NCBI GenBank assembly: GCA_021234155.1
Contig: JAJEKV010000046.1
Span: 9,183,012-9,247,011 of the forward strand
Direction: 5' to 3'
DNA: 64,000 nucleotides
Source: Isoetes taiwanensis
Lineage: Eukaryota > Streptophyta > Lycopodiopsida > Isoetales > Isoetaceae
The notes below the pieces were generated by a model. That model did no database searches, had not been told where the DNA came from, and was given only the letters and a program-made list of their open reading frames with translations. Made by a program: the position numbers and the translations under genes. Of the stretch, positions 1 to 10,326 are shown piece by piece (position 1 is the stretch's first letter; the number at the start of each line of letters is the position of its first letter).

Positions 1-2300
1 TTCTATATTATTTCTGGTAATCATAGTATTTTTGCTGCACAAATTCTATGCTCTATGATGGGAAATGTCGAACGACGACTTGAATTTGCCAAAGCTTATG
101 CAAAACGAAGAAGCCGGGTTCTAAATGGAAACCTATCCAATAAAGAGTATATTCAATTGTCCATACAGTGCAACGACATCATAGCGAATACAGTATATAA
201 GGAGCCACTAATTGAAAAGCTCCAGCAGTTAAGGAATCAACATAAGGCTTATGGATGCCCTCCACAAGGCCCAACAGGCACAGCAGTCTCGTCGGCTGGA
301 AGGTAAAATCTTATTTTCAGCTATTGAAGATCGCCATCGCGATCCTGACCAGTTATTGTTTGCAGGATTTTGTTGATGTAGCTACGACAATTTGAAGGTT
401 AAAGAACTCAATGACGAAAAGCAATTCCTCTTCATGCAGGAGGAATCATGGAGTAAGCTTCTTGCTGTCGTTAACAAGTGGGCAGCACGTAAGCTGGCTG
501 ATGATCAGGGGGAACTGCCAGATAAGCCATCAAAAGATTTCTTCAACAAGACATTCCTAAGATACCTTCGAGGAATGAATAATGCCGAGGTCAGCCAACT
601 CATGGATGAAATTCTAGAAGGCAAGGTTTTCTTGAAAGTGCAGTCAGGTTATACAGGGCGGTTTGATTGCCGACAGAGGGCGTTGGACATCAGAACGCTA
701 TCACTGATGCATCGTGAAGTTTTGTCCTACGTTAACTGTGTTTCAGAAAAGCAATACAGGAGTTTTGAGGAATTAGCTATATCTTTTTTCAGAACTTTTT
801 GAACAACGGTTGCTGGATGTAGCTGACACTGATTTTGATTATGTTAAAACCAATTACAATAAAGACTCAGTGCAAGGCAATCTTCCCAGTGCTTTTTTGG
901 AAGCCATTATCCCAATCATTAAGCCAGAAGAGGCAAGGGAACAGAAGGAGAAGAGGAACACTGTGCACCATGTCACCAAGTCAGGTATTCCTATTTCTGC
1001 ACCGGTGTGTGAGAATGCAACTATGATTTTTATTGACATGCGTAGTTTCACGACGTTGTGGGAAGTTAAGAAATACACAGATATATTTAGTACGATTGCA
1101 GGCATGACAAAAGCCAAAGTATATCATATCGTCATGTTCCTTGGATCTGCCCATTTGCCGAACTGCATGTACAGCCAAAGTCAAATTCAAGGTAGTTCTC
1201 ACGTTTCCCTTGGGGCTTATGAGGAACAAGGCTGGCTGAGCAAAAAAAATATCAAAGAGTTTCAGCATTACGTGATCCATGTCACGACAAACAGAAGTGA
1301 GGCCCATGTGTTGCCTATGAAGCCGAAGCTTGAGTTAAGGCTGACTCAGGTGACTAATGCACCCAAGAGCACGCCCCTTCCCAAATATCCAATAACTGGT
1401 GACGAGGAGGTAGATATGAAAATAAAGAAAAAATATTTGGAGTATTTTACAGGTAAACCCAAGTTCTCTTGGGCAGCAATGGATGGTGACTTCGTCCATA
1501 AGAGCCAGGCAAAGACTTCCTATGTTTATGCAATAGTAAAGGAGCTGGTTCCAATGGACAGTTGTGTCCTTGATTTTTTTCGGCCGTCACAGCTTCTAGA
1601 GTTGCTCTGGTGCAAGGGAAACGCAGCGTTTCATTCGAATATGACGATAAGGTATGCCGTTTCCTTCGATCTTTCTTCGAGACTTTAGAGAAGATGACAC
1701 GGCCTGCAAATGAAGAGGAAGAAGAAAATGCAGCGCCGGATAAGCCAAGAAGTTCAGATATGCCAGACATCAAAATCACTCAGGAGACAGATCTTAGCAA
1801 GATGGATCAAATACTGGATGCTCTGGATCAGAAAAGCTTCGAAGAGAGGTTATAAGAACTAGGGCACTGTTAGAACAAACAGAAAAAGCAACTGCTGAGC
1901 TCGATCCACAATTCAAGTGGAGGCTCTGAACAAAAATTTTGAGAAGATCCTGCCAGTAATAACAGGTTCTGTCGAAAAACCACTTCATAATTTCGAATAT
2001 ATTGGAGTGCCTGGAGGCGCATCTGGAAGTAGGAGACTAGATGGCGATCCTTCACCAAAGAGACAGAAGTTGGTTCGCCTTACAGAGTACTCAGAGGCAT
2101 TGGCAGAAGAATTGCTGGATACTTCGCAGATCTCACAGCGTGTGCAAGAGATAGCTGTTGCTATGGATGTGGATATCCCGAACACCACATGATATACCGA
2201 AATGGATACATCACAGACCATTGCAGCAGGAAATGAACACGTAAGAAGAATAGCAGCAGAGCTTGGCTTAAATATAGAATTTGTGCCAGAAACTCAGTGA
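1..2300 (+). pseudogene. decayed ParB-like / DNA methyltransferase-like gene
   Basis: Reading frames at 1-306, 251-372, 392-802, 810-1688, 1610-1855 and 1917-2192 follow each other and look like one gene broken by frameshifts. The first frame is open from base 1, so the gene starts outside the window. It begins with ISGNHSIFAAQ, which resembles the GxHR-type core of ParB/sulfiredoxin-like domains. Near 1480-1690 there is a stretch ending in VLDFF, followed after a shift in a T7 run (about 1573-1579) by GKRSVSFEYDDKVCRFL. Together these match motif I and the following strand/helix of N4/N6 DNA methylases (VLDxFxG...GR...xExD). No clear DPPY motif was seen. The C-terminal part is acidic and low complexity, then has a basic patch (SPKRQKLVR). 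The ParB-plus-methylase pairing is familiar from phages and mobile DNA. The plant copy is probably a transposon- or virus-derived family. The methylase call is fairly good, the ParB call tentative. Confidence 0.5.
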
Positions 2301-2667
2301 GAATGTCTATCATATGAAAAACATATTGTACTTACACTTTTCTGAATATACATGAATCTACCAATTTTGCTGAATTTACTTGTCTAAAAGATCGCGACCG
2401 CGTTTATTCCGACAAGATTTGCCTTTTATTTAGATAGATATTAGTTAGTTCTAAGCAATGAATTCGTTATATTTTGTCTGCTTCCTTGTCCAAACTTTCG
2501 CCATGGCGATCTTTGGGAGCATTAGTAATGCTTTTCAAACTTAATAATTAATGTCATCCGACCTCGAGGCCATAAGTGTACAAACAATTTTTGGCGATTA
2601 TAATTTTTTTGAGCTGATTTTCTAATTTTAAACGCTTCATTCTGCTTGCTTACAACCATTTTCTACT
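2301..2667. other. no gene seen
   Basis: AT-rich spacer between the methylase-like relic and the Ty3 relic. I see no coding signal, repeat pair or RNA gene in it. Confidence 0.5.
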
Positions 2668-3830
2668 TTGCCCGAGGTGATCGCGACCTATTTCGTTGTC
2701 AAACGAGAAAATGAAATTTCTCTAATTAATGAAATATTGCTATATGGTCCGATATATGTTTTATCTCCTACTGAGTTGAAGGTTTTGCGAGTTTATATTG
2801 AGAAGAATCTAGCTAATAGCTTCATTCCACATTCTTCTACCAGAGTTTTATTCGGGATTATTCGGAGATTGCTCTTTCTTTGACACATCCCAAGGCAAAG
2901 GATATGACATTTGAATGGAGTGTGGAAGCAGAAATTGCTTTCATTCCTGAAGCATGCTTTTACTATGGCACCAGTTCTTGCTCATGCAGATCCTTCGAGC
3001 CCATATGTTGTCGAAGGAGATGCTTCTGATTTTGCCCTTATCGATATCGTGTCATAGGAGGGGGATGACTGTGAGCTACAATCTAATCGTCTATCACTCA
3101 TGAAAGTTTCAGGCTGTCGAAATCAACTATCCAATTTATGACAAGGAGCTATAGGCTATAGTTGATTCTTTTGAGAAGTGGAGACGTTTCCTGAAAGGAT
3201 CTCCTCATAAGGTCACAGTCTATACGGATCATCAAAATCTGAAATATTTTGAGTCTGCTCGAGTGCTCAACCATTGCTAGGCCCGATGGCATACTCAAGT
3301 ATTATCCCACATGGATTTCTTGATCAAGTACCATCCTGGACCTGTCAAAAGAAAGCATGATGTCGTATTTCGATACTCCTACCTTGAGCCCAAGTTGGGT
3401 GATCCCGTATTTGATCAGCAATCATAGGTTATCCTAAGGTCTGATCAATTCCAGCTCATGGCTATTACTTTATTCAAAAGGCCTCATGATACAGCCTTGT
3501 TAGAGTCTGTTCAGGCATCCCTACCCTCTGATCCATTGGCTCAAAATTTATTTTCACGTCTTGGCTCAGCATCATCTTCTCGGCAAATGCAGTCGGACTA
3601 TGATCGTTTTGAAATTCGAGATGGACTTCTGTTCTGCGACGGACTTTTGTATGTTCCAGATGGTGCTCCCCGACTTTGAGTTCTCTAGGCTTTCATGACT
3701 CGCCTATGGTTGGATATTTTGGAGTGTTAAGACTCTTGAACTTATTACTTGGGAGTATTGGTGGCCTAGGCACCGCCGTCGGTCGAAGATTTTATTCGAT
3801 CCTGTGATATCTATTGTCGAGAGAAGGTTT
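2668..3830 (+). mobile_element. decayed Ty3-type pol relic, fungal (Tf1-like) character
   Basis: The frame at 2668-2883 reads YGPIYVLSPTELKVLRVYIE, the segment just before the RT core of Ty3 elements. The RT core, including its YxDD motif, is deleted near 2850. The sequence resumes in RNase H: VVEGDASDFAL (about 3008-3040), then INYPIYDKEL, VYTDHQNLKYFES and FLIKYHPGPVK (3120-3350). A spacer follows with EPKLGDPVFDQQS, then 3458-3679 (RPHDTALLESVQASLPSDPL, LQ/MQSDYDRFEIRDGLLF), and then RSCDIYCRE of the integrase zinc finger near 3800. There are many stops and shifts. The wording 'GPIY.LSP.EL..LR.YI..NL' and the long RNase H to integrase linker are typical of fungal Tf1-like elements, not of plant CRM/Tekay/Tat/Athila elements. 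No LTRs were found. Confidence 0.75.
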
Positions 3831-4323
3831 TAAGACATCTTCCTCATGGTTTTCTTTAGCCACTGTCTGTTCCAGATGGATCTTGGAAGAGTGGTCCACG
3901 GCGAAGAGTGGATTGCAGATAATCTTTCTTGAGAAGGGATGGATTGATACCGAGCAAGCACAGGGAGTGGTCCACGGCGATTGGGTTATGAAACATGGCA
4001 AAAATATACAAACAATACATGTTTGCCTAATAATATATCAATATAAGGATACGGGATAACCATTGAAAGGGGATACATATCACTCCTTATATAAGGCGGT
4101 TTATTTTCTGTTCTCACAAAATATGAGTCTAATATTTCTGGGCACTGATGCGTATGCTCCTATTGCATTTTCAATTCCAAATAAATAGAAAAATCCCAGC
4201 CCTGACATGTAGCAGGGATGAACTCCCCTGTCTGCCCAATGACAATGGTGCAGATTGCTGTAATAATTACGGCGCAGCCTACATTTTGGCCTTGGATGTG
4301 CCTGCCTCTGTACATAATTCCTT
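3831..4323. other. no gene seen; relic flank with TATA-like site
   Basis: Between the Ty3 relic and the copia-type insertion. A TATATAAG box lies near 4091 and could be a remnant LTR promoter or a host promoter. Two GTGGTCCACGGCGA motifs (about 3891 and 3967) form a short dispersed duplication. No coding region is convincing. Confidence 0.35.
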
Positions 4324-4328
4324 ACTGC
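4324..4328. repeat. target-site duplication ACTGC, left
   Basis: ACTGC here equals ACTGC at 6777-6781, directly outside the two LTRs. It is a 5-bp duplication as expected for LTR retrotransposon integration. Confidence 0.9.
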
Positions 4329-4532
4329 TGTTGAAGAACGGAAGAGCGAGAAGAAAAGATCAAGAACAAGAAAACTCTATGTGTATGTATGAACTGTGAA
4401 TACAATGAATATATAGGGGCGTTGCCCCAAATCATGGCTGAACCACCAGATGCTATAATGAGATGCCAGGAATGACCGTTGAGATCATCCCAACTACTCC
4501 TACAGGTGGCAGCAGGATTTGAATCTCTAACA
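4329..4532 (-). repeat. 3' LTR (minus-strand element)
   Basis: 204-bp partner of the LTR at 6573-6776, with two differences between them. It ends at the ACTGC duplication. Confidence 0.92.
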
Positions 4533-4544
4533 CTCCCCCTCAAA
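4533..4544 (-). other. polypurine tract
   Basis: Minus strand TTTGAGGGGGAG ends directly at the start (TGTTAG) of the 3' LTR. This is the plus-strand DNA primer expected in a retrotransposable element. Confidence 0.85.
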
Positions 4545-4573
4545 CCTGATGCCACAAAAGCGAGAAGTCTGGA

Positions 4574-6439
4574 TCACCCAGGATCCCAAATAAAAGAATC
4601 AGATGAAACTGCCGGAGTTGCGAAAATTTTCAATGCAAGAAATGAAGATTCTTGCCAGCAACAAGAACTTGTCAGGTTGAACCATGAAGGTTTAACAAAT
4701 TTATCGACGTCACCCAGTGGAGACCTGCATGGTTCATGATACTTGAAGATAAGTGAGGCATTCGCTAAAGAAGGTTCTTGCCCACAAGATTCTACAACTG
4801 TTAGACCATGATCCATGTTTAGCATACGGCAAGCATTGGTCCATAAATAACTGTCCGTAACAAACTGGGAAAACTTATCAAATCTCTGGTGGTCAAGGAC
4901 ACTCTCTGTCAATTCAGAACATTGCAATTTCCATTTTGTGTCCTCCTTTAATGAAGGGTCATCAATCAACATGGATAAAATCCTATTGCATCCTGTGCTC
5001 ACAAAATTTGTGCCAAGAAAAACTTCCCTCTGGTATCCTGGCTTGGTAGCCGGTGCCATAGCCAGCATCTTCCAGCCATCATCAAATGTCTGCAAGCTTG
5101 AAATTTTGTTAAAACAATCCTGTTCACATAAACTACTCCTGCAATAATTAATGGCCAATCCACCTAAAAGTGGAAAGGTCCAGAATGTCTCCCATTTACA
5201 GATCTGAAACTTCTTGCTACCAAGCTGGAACTTGGGCTTGCAATAATATTCTCTTGAGCAAAACGGCCAGCAACTCCCCCGTACTCGAGCAAGGGGCAAT
5301 TGGGAGATCGAACTCCCAAAAAAAGGAAAATTTACAGCAGAAATTTCTTGCCACTGCCATCTGAGAATGTGTTGCCCACTAATCATGTATAGGACTATTT
5401 TATCCCTATAATAACTGCTTATGTGATGAAAATTGTGCTCTACCCCTTCTTGCTCATGTAATTCACCATTTGTCAAGCGCATCAGACTGTTGGAATGGGG
5501 AAGTATACTAAGAATTAGAGCATAAAGAGTACCAATTTGAACGTCCTTCAAGTCCAGGTTATGATCTCTGCAAGAATGTCTAAAAATCCTCATGCTAGTC
5601 GGTGGAAAATACGTCAACATATATGGCTGCCGAATTCCCCCATGGCAGGCAAACTGTTTTCTTGGTTTATCAATAATAACATGCATGTCTAGGATAGTGC
5701 GATCTGTGCTATTGCCACCTCCAAACTCAGAAAACTCAAACTCAAAAAACTCTAAGAAAGAATTAATGCTGGCATAAAAACAATGGGCATGAACCTCCCA
5801 ATAACCTAAGCATCTCAATTCTTTCTTAGCACCAGAAACTACCCACTGTACCTGCATTGCTTGAATCTGCAAACGCAGCAATTCTTCAAGGACTGGCATT
5901 CCCAAATTGCCTCCACGAGCTGGGTGAATAATGTGTCCATCTAGGCTCCATCTGGGCTCCTCCATACCAGGAGCAAGAATACTGAAGAACCCCAAGAGTC
6001 CTTCCTCTGTACCAAAGATAAACGTCTCCTGCAGGTCCTGCATTGACTCCTCCCCGAGGATCAATGACTGCCCTAGGTCCATAGTTAAATCCTTGACTCC
6101 ATTTGGCTTCTCCCATAATGGGTCCTTCACCAAACTTTTACCACTGGAATTCAGTTTCTCCCGCAGGTTCCTCGCTGAATCCTCTACCTCCTCCTCCAAG
6201 ATCAACTTCTCATTCAAGTCCCTCGTTGATTCGTGGATCATGCCTTTATCTTGAAAGATTATCGCTTCACAGAAAAAGGTTTCTTCCTCTAAAATAAAAA
6301 CTTCTTCTTGAAGTATCATTCCTGCAAATAGCTCTAGAATCGGTGATGCTTTTTGAAGATAGCCTTTTGGACTGGGACATTCAAAAACATGATGCCCAAA
6401 ACCCAAACAGTTCTGGCACTGAACATCCTCCCGACCCAT
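4574..6439 (-). CDS. 621-aa ORF of unknown origin with N-terminal zinc knuckle
   Basis: An uninterrupted ORF occupies nearly the whole interior, from about 120 nt after the primer site to 30 nt before the polypurine tract. Residues 8-21 are a perfect retroviral-type zinc knuckle, CQNCLGFGHHVFEC (Cx2Cx4Hx4C), the only part that looks like gag. Residues about 30-150 are acidic with repeated EE/KL runs and could be helical. The rest is rich in Cys, His, Trp and aromatics and matches no gag, protease, integrase or RT motif I know. It may be a captured host transcript fused to a gag remnant. The open frame in a recent insertion could mean selection, or simply youth. Function unknown. Confidence 0.6.
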   Translation of the reverse strand: MGREDVQCQNCLGFGHHVFECPSPKGYLQKASPILELFAGMILQEEVFILEEETFFCEAIIFQDKGMIHESTRDLNEKLILEEEVEDSARNLREKLNSSGKSLVKDPLWEKPNGVKDLTMDLGQSLILGEESMQDLQETFIFGTEEGLLGFFSILAPGMEEPRWSLDGHIIHPARGGNLGMPVLEELLRLQIQAMQVQWVVSGAKKELRCLGYWEVHAHCFYASINSFLEFFEFEFSEFGGGNSTDRTILDMHVIIDKPRKQFACHGGIRQPYMLTYFPPTSMRIFRHSCRDHNLDLKDVQIGTLYALILSILPHSNSLMRLTNGELHEQEGVEHNFHHISSYYRDKIVLYMISGQHILRWQWQEISAVNFPFFGSSISQLPLARVRGSCWPFCSREYYCKPKFQLGSKKFQICKWETFWTFPLLGGLAINYCRSSLCEQDCFNKISSLQTFDDGWKMLAMAPATKPGYQREVFLGTNFVSTGCNRILSMLIDDPSLKEDTKWKLQCSELTESVLDHQRFDKFSQFVTDSYLWTNACRMLNMDHGLTVVESCGQEPSLANASLIFKYHEPCRSPLGDVDKFVKPSWFNLTSSCCWQESSFLALKIFATPAVSSDSFIWDPG

Positions 6440-6559
6440 TGGGATAAAATCTGATTTACAATATCATGCTATTCTCTTCTTCTGGGCTTTGCTTCAAGCA
6501 TGAAGCATTGTTTCCGCTCCAGGACCTGCTCCACTGAGAGTCCTTCTCAAATGGAGAGA

Positions 6560-6572
6560 GGCTCTGATACCA
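6560..6572 (-). other. primer-binding site, initiator tRNA-Met type
   Basis: On the minus strand TGGTATCAGAGCC lies directly after the LTR. This is the standard primer site complementary to the 3' end of plant initiator tRNA-Met used by copia-type elements. It fixes the element's orientation. Confidence 0.9.
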
Positions 6573-6776
6573 TGTTGAAGAACGGAAGAGCGAGAAGAAA
6601 AGATCAAGAACAAGAAAACTCTATGTGTATGTATGAACTGTGAATACAATGAATATATAGGGGCGTTGCCCCAAATCATGGCTGAACCACCAGATGCTAT
6701 AATGAGATGCCATGAATGACCGTTGAGATCATCCCAACTACTCCTACATGTGGCAGCAGGATTTGAATCTCTAACA
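6573..6776 (-). repeat. 5' LTR (minus-strand element)
   Basis: 204 bp. Read on the minus strand it begins TGTTAGAGATTC and ends CTTCAACA. A TATATA box (minus strand, about 6652-6659) is the likely promoter of the element. It differs from the other LTR at two positions. Confidence 0.92.
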
Positions 6777-6781
6777 ACTGC
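6777..6781. repeat. target-site duplication ACTGC, right
   Basis: Matches 4324-4328. Confidence 0.9.
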
Positions 6782-6889
6782 ATGGTTCCATCTATGATGG
6801 GTGCCATTCGTAAATGGGTTTTCTTTGTATCAGATCGATTTCAATCTGATAGCATGATTTTAATCTGATCTAACATAAATATATGAATC

Positions 6890-7029
6890 AAGTGGGAAAA
6901 TACGTCCATTTATGGAAGCCCTATCTGCCCACTAAAAATTCGAGCTCTTTGGGTGCTGATGCTACAACAGGGAGCATATGGATTCCAGAAAGAGAAAATT
7001 CCATGCTGCCTTTGGTTACTGTATGAGCT
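6890..7029 (+). pseudogene. short coding-like relic
   Basis: One frame reads KYVHLWKPYLPTKNSSS and then GADATTGSIWIPERENSM before a stop at about 7027. The residue mix looks protein-like, but I do not recognise a family and see no start or splice sites. It may belong to the same broken gene as 7063-7494. Confidence 0.25.
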
Positions 7030-7173
7030 AATCAGAACCGACCCAAAGATGGCAAGAATTGACTTATTTCACTCAGATCATGGGCTCTTGTATTAGTTGT
7101 TGTTGATGGCTGGATCAACTGTTCAAGTGAGGACAATGGCATTCTTGACAGTTACGATTTGCAAGATGATGAT

Positions 7174-7494
7174 ATGTATGCAGTGAGTGATGACCTCGAT
7201 GCCAAAAATCCTGGGCCAATTGAAGTCTCTCTTGATGACTTGGATTTGCCTGAAGTTGATTTTGAGTTGCCAGAGCAGGTAAAGCCGTTCCAGTTGGTAG
7301 ATGCTGCTCTTCATGTTGTAGAAGAGCAGTATGCTCTTGGAATGATGCCGTATCTATTAAACTACGACAATGTTCTTGTGTGTAATGAATGCCTCTGTTT
7401 TGTTGGTGACGGGAAATTGGATGAATATGGCCGTTGTAAACGTTGCCTTAAGGAATGGGGGAAGGCTGCAGGTTTGCTCTGGATTCTGGACTGA
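7174..7494 (+). CDS. hypothetical acidic protein with CxxC pair
   Basis: The frame is open from 7063 (after a TGA at 7060-7062) and the first ATG is at 7174, giving 106 residues. The upstream open part reads VVVDGWINCSSEDNGILDS and may be an exon. The protein begins strongly acidic (DDLDA, SLDDLDLPEVDFELPEQ). The C-terminal half has CNEC and, 16 residues on, CKRC, a spacing that could bind one zinc ion as a small ribbon. I recognise no family. It lies about 400 bp beyond the copia-type insertion, which may have separated it from upstream exons. It could be a real small gene or a captured exon. Confidence 0.35.
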   Translation: MYAVSDDLDAKNPGPIEVSLDDLDLPEVDFELPEQVKPFQLVDAALHVVEEQYALGMMPYLLNYDNVLVCNECLCFVGDGKLDEYGRCKRCLKEWGKAAGLLWILD

Positions 7495-8600
7495 ACTGGG
7501 AGCTACTATGCAAGTGGTTTTGTTTATGCTCCAGCTATTTTGAGCTCCAATTTCTGCCCCCTTTTTTTTTGCATGGCATGCACCATCAATCATGAACTCA
7601 GAACACACAAATGGGTCTGCCAAGAAAGCATGGTAGGCTTCTGTTGCGACTTATATAAGTACATGTGTGTTCTGTAATGTATGAATATAAGTTCATAGTT
7701 CACTGTAATTTGTTGTCCATAATAGCAAAATCAGCAATATATAAGACGTCTTTGATAAATTTGTTTCTTAGCTTCGTTCATCCCATCCTGAAGACCTTAA
7801 ACAGATAAAACACTACTCCCAGCGTGGCCTCTGAGACTTAAACTTGAGCCGGTTACAAAATAAAATGCATCTAGCTGGGGACAGCTTGAGGAGGATGGTG
7901 TTTTGTTCGCAGGTTTCCCTGCTGTAACCGCCGGATATTGTTTGTTTTCTAATCCGTTAATGGAGGCAGTTGGAGGCGAGAACACAAGAAGGGCATTTGA
8001 TCCGGCCTCTTTTCTTTGGCTCTTATTCACTTTTCTTTCGGAATCGTGTTGTCTCAAAACCCAGATCCAAGACATCATATCTTCTTAGAATTCGCCCTCT
8101 TGCTGCAACTCTTCACTTTCCTTTTCTGGGTTCCGGTTTTAGTAACCCAGATCGGTTTGGATGATCTCTACAATTTTGGTTTGGTCGAGGGAAGGTTTTG
8201 TAACAATCTGTAGAAGCTCTCCAAGAAATTGCTGGTCCTATGGATCCTAGCTAAAAAAATCGCGTGTCCTATTTTCAAATTTTTAAATCAAAACCAAAGA
8301 GGCCATGCCTTAAAAAAAACATTGGGCAACCTTATGAGGCGCATTTATGCCCAGACCACACTTTCCTTTTCTGTGTGATGATTGATAATCATTTCTTGAT
8401 ATGGCATCTTTTGAGAATAATAATCCCTTCGCCTTAAATCGGGCCAGGGACATCGTGACCCTCTCATTTATTTACAGTTAGAGCATGACGTATTATAGTC
8501 ATCATTGCCATCATGAATGGGATGTGCCCTCTTAGATACATCCTACTTTAAATGCTTGCAAAATCAAATCTTTGATCTCTGCCCACTACAACTGCCTCCA
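7495..8600. other. no gene seen
   Basis: About 1.1 kb of AT-rich sequence. Several short overlapping frames exist at 7797-8213 but none resembles a known protein or shows codon structure. Confidence 0.4.
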
Positions 8601-8619
8601 CCACATTGGACAAATCACG

Positions 8620-8700
8620 TATATAAATAGAAGAGCTCTCTTACCACTCGGCATCACCTCTTCCGCTCCATTGTTCCCTGGGCACTTAGTTCTTCAGTTC
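8620..8700 (+). promoter_or_regulatory. possible core promoter and 5' leader
   Basis: TATATAAATA at 8620-8629 is a strong plant TATA box. It is followed by a pyrimidine-rich stretch (CTCTCTTACCACTCGG...TTCTTCAGTTCTACTT) typical of plant transcription starts and leaders. A possible splice donor (AAG/GTAGAG) lies near 8717. No convincing coding exon follows within 1.3 kb, so the gene it once served is absent or unrecognised. Confidence 0.35.
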
Positions 8701-10028
8701 TACTTATCTTGCTAAGGTAGAGTGTAGACTGATCAATATTGTAAAAAGTTGGAGTGGTTCTTTTTCCTCCCTTCTATAATGTGAACCAATGGTTTTTTTT
8801 CGTCCTGCATAGTTAGTACCGAGCTTTCTATGGTAGTTTTTTCTTCCCATTCTACTTCGTTAATACTTAGTTTCCTTTGTATGTGCTACCACGTTAAGAT
8901 GCTATTTTCAAAAGTCGCCCTTGCATGAAGTCATGGTTGGCGTTTTCTTCTTCCCTTTCATGAGTTTGCTAGCGTGTTCTCTTTACATGTGATTCTATGA
9001 TATTTGTTTTTTTCTTATGACCTATTGGTCTCCGTGGACATTAAAAAAGCTATTCTATTATATTCTATTCTCCTCCGTAATTTCAAGTTTCGAGGTATAG
9101 CTTACATGTGCTTCCATGTTAACGTGTTATTTTCATATGCTTGGCGTGTTCCCTTTACATGTGATTCCATACTATTTGCTTTTTTCTCGTCTATAATTTT
9201 GAGTTTCGAGGTATAACTTACGTGTGCGTCCGTGTTCTTCTTCATGATTTGCACATATGCTATATTCAATCAGCTCCACTTTTTACTCGAGACGTTTGAG
9301 CAAAAAGTAAAAGCGCTGCAGATTTGCATCCCAAGGAAACCTGGATTGCTAGTTATGAACACGTGTTCAGATTGTGCAGTCTTCACTCTATTAGAAGTCG
9401 TTGTTCAGCTGTGCCACTCACTAATGTCATTGTGTTAGGAAATACATATATAGCAATTAATAAACTAATTGAAAAAAAAAAAAACACTTAAAGAGAGGAA
9501 CCTTTTTTTTTTTAAATTTGACATTCAATTTCATGTGTTTCTAGAAAACATGATGGGATCTAAATAGTGGTAAATATGGACTCTTCAAGTATCTCTGTAT
9601 TTTCCATCTACATTGTATATGCACGTTCCAATGCACATGCACATAGGAGAAATGTTCTAATGTTTCCTCCTAATGTTACACTCGACCTCAATGAACTACA
9701 CATATGCTCATAGAAGTTTGCAAGTTCTACGCTTTTAGAAGTTTGCAAGTCGTACAATCACCGAAATCAAACTCAAAGGTGAGCATATCCGGCATTGAAC
9801 CAGCACAGAAAACAAACGACAGTTAGGGGAAAAAAAAGAGGAAGGAAGAGGAGCAACCCCAACTTCAAACTCTAACGGAGGATTCTTTGATTTTTCCTGA
9901 ATCTTTAATATTTCATCTCTGATTGAACCATTGGATTCTGAGAAAATTCTCACAAAATGAGCAGATGAATATATGTGAGCATTCAATTGAGCTATTTTTA
10001 TAAGATTGATTCAACTTTCAGGTTCTTC
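8701..10028. other. no gene seen
   Basis: T-rich, with A-runs near 9472-9484 and T-runs near 9506-9516. Short frames (9004-9216, 9232-9438, 9735-9986) match nothing recognisable. Confidence 0.4.
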
Positions 10029-10130
10029 TTTACTCTCCAAAGATCGCATCCTTTAGAAAAGCTTCGTCATTATTATCACTTTACTCTCCAAAGATTGCAT
10101 CCTTTAGAACAGCTTCATCATTATGATCTA
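10029..10130. repeat. tandem duplication, 51-bp unit
   Basis: The unit beginning TTTACTCTCCAAAGAT at 10029 repeats at 10080 with a few substitutions. Confidence 0.8.
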
Positions 10131-10190
10131 GAAAATAGATGGCTCGTTCATAAACAATATGTAGCAAAATAACAGGGGATTCCAGAAGGA

Positions 10191-10318
10191 TTTGATATAG
10201 ATGTAAAAATAACAATTCCTGAAACCATAGACCAGATATCCCTAAAACAATGGATTTGATATGGATATAAAAATAACAATTCCTGAAACCATAAACCATA
10301 TATCCTTAAAACAATTGA
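10191..10318. repeat. tandem duplication, 64-bp unit
   Basis: The unit beginning TTTGATATAGATGTAAAAAT at 10191 repeats at 10255 (TTTGATATGGATATAAAAAT) with several substitutions. Confidence 0.8.
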
Positions 10319-10326
10319 ATGGGTAA

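Larger units (their letters stand above)
4329..6776 (-). mobile_element. complete young copia-type non-autonomous LTR element with one foreign ORF
   Basis: The element runs on the minus strand. It has two 204-bp LTRs (6573-6776 and 4329-4532), a primer-binding site matching initiator tRNA-Met and a polypurine tract, and it is flanked by ACTGC duplications. The internal part is only about 2.04 kb and is filled by a single 621-codon ORF. There is no protease, integrase, reverse transcriptase or RNase H, so movement would need enzymes from another element. The LTRs differ at two of 204 positions (CCAGG/CCATG and ACAGG/ACATG), so the insertion is recent. The tRNA-Met primer site and short LTRs favour a copia-type partner. 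Confidence 0.92.

Noticed and set aside
8620-9438. Gene following the TATA box at 8620
   Set aside because: Frames at 9004-9438 have no recognisable protein and no coherent splice pattern; only the promoter-like site was kept.
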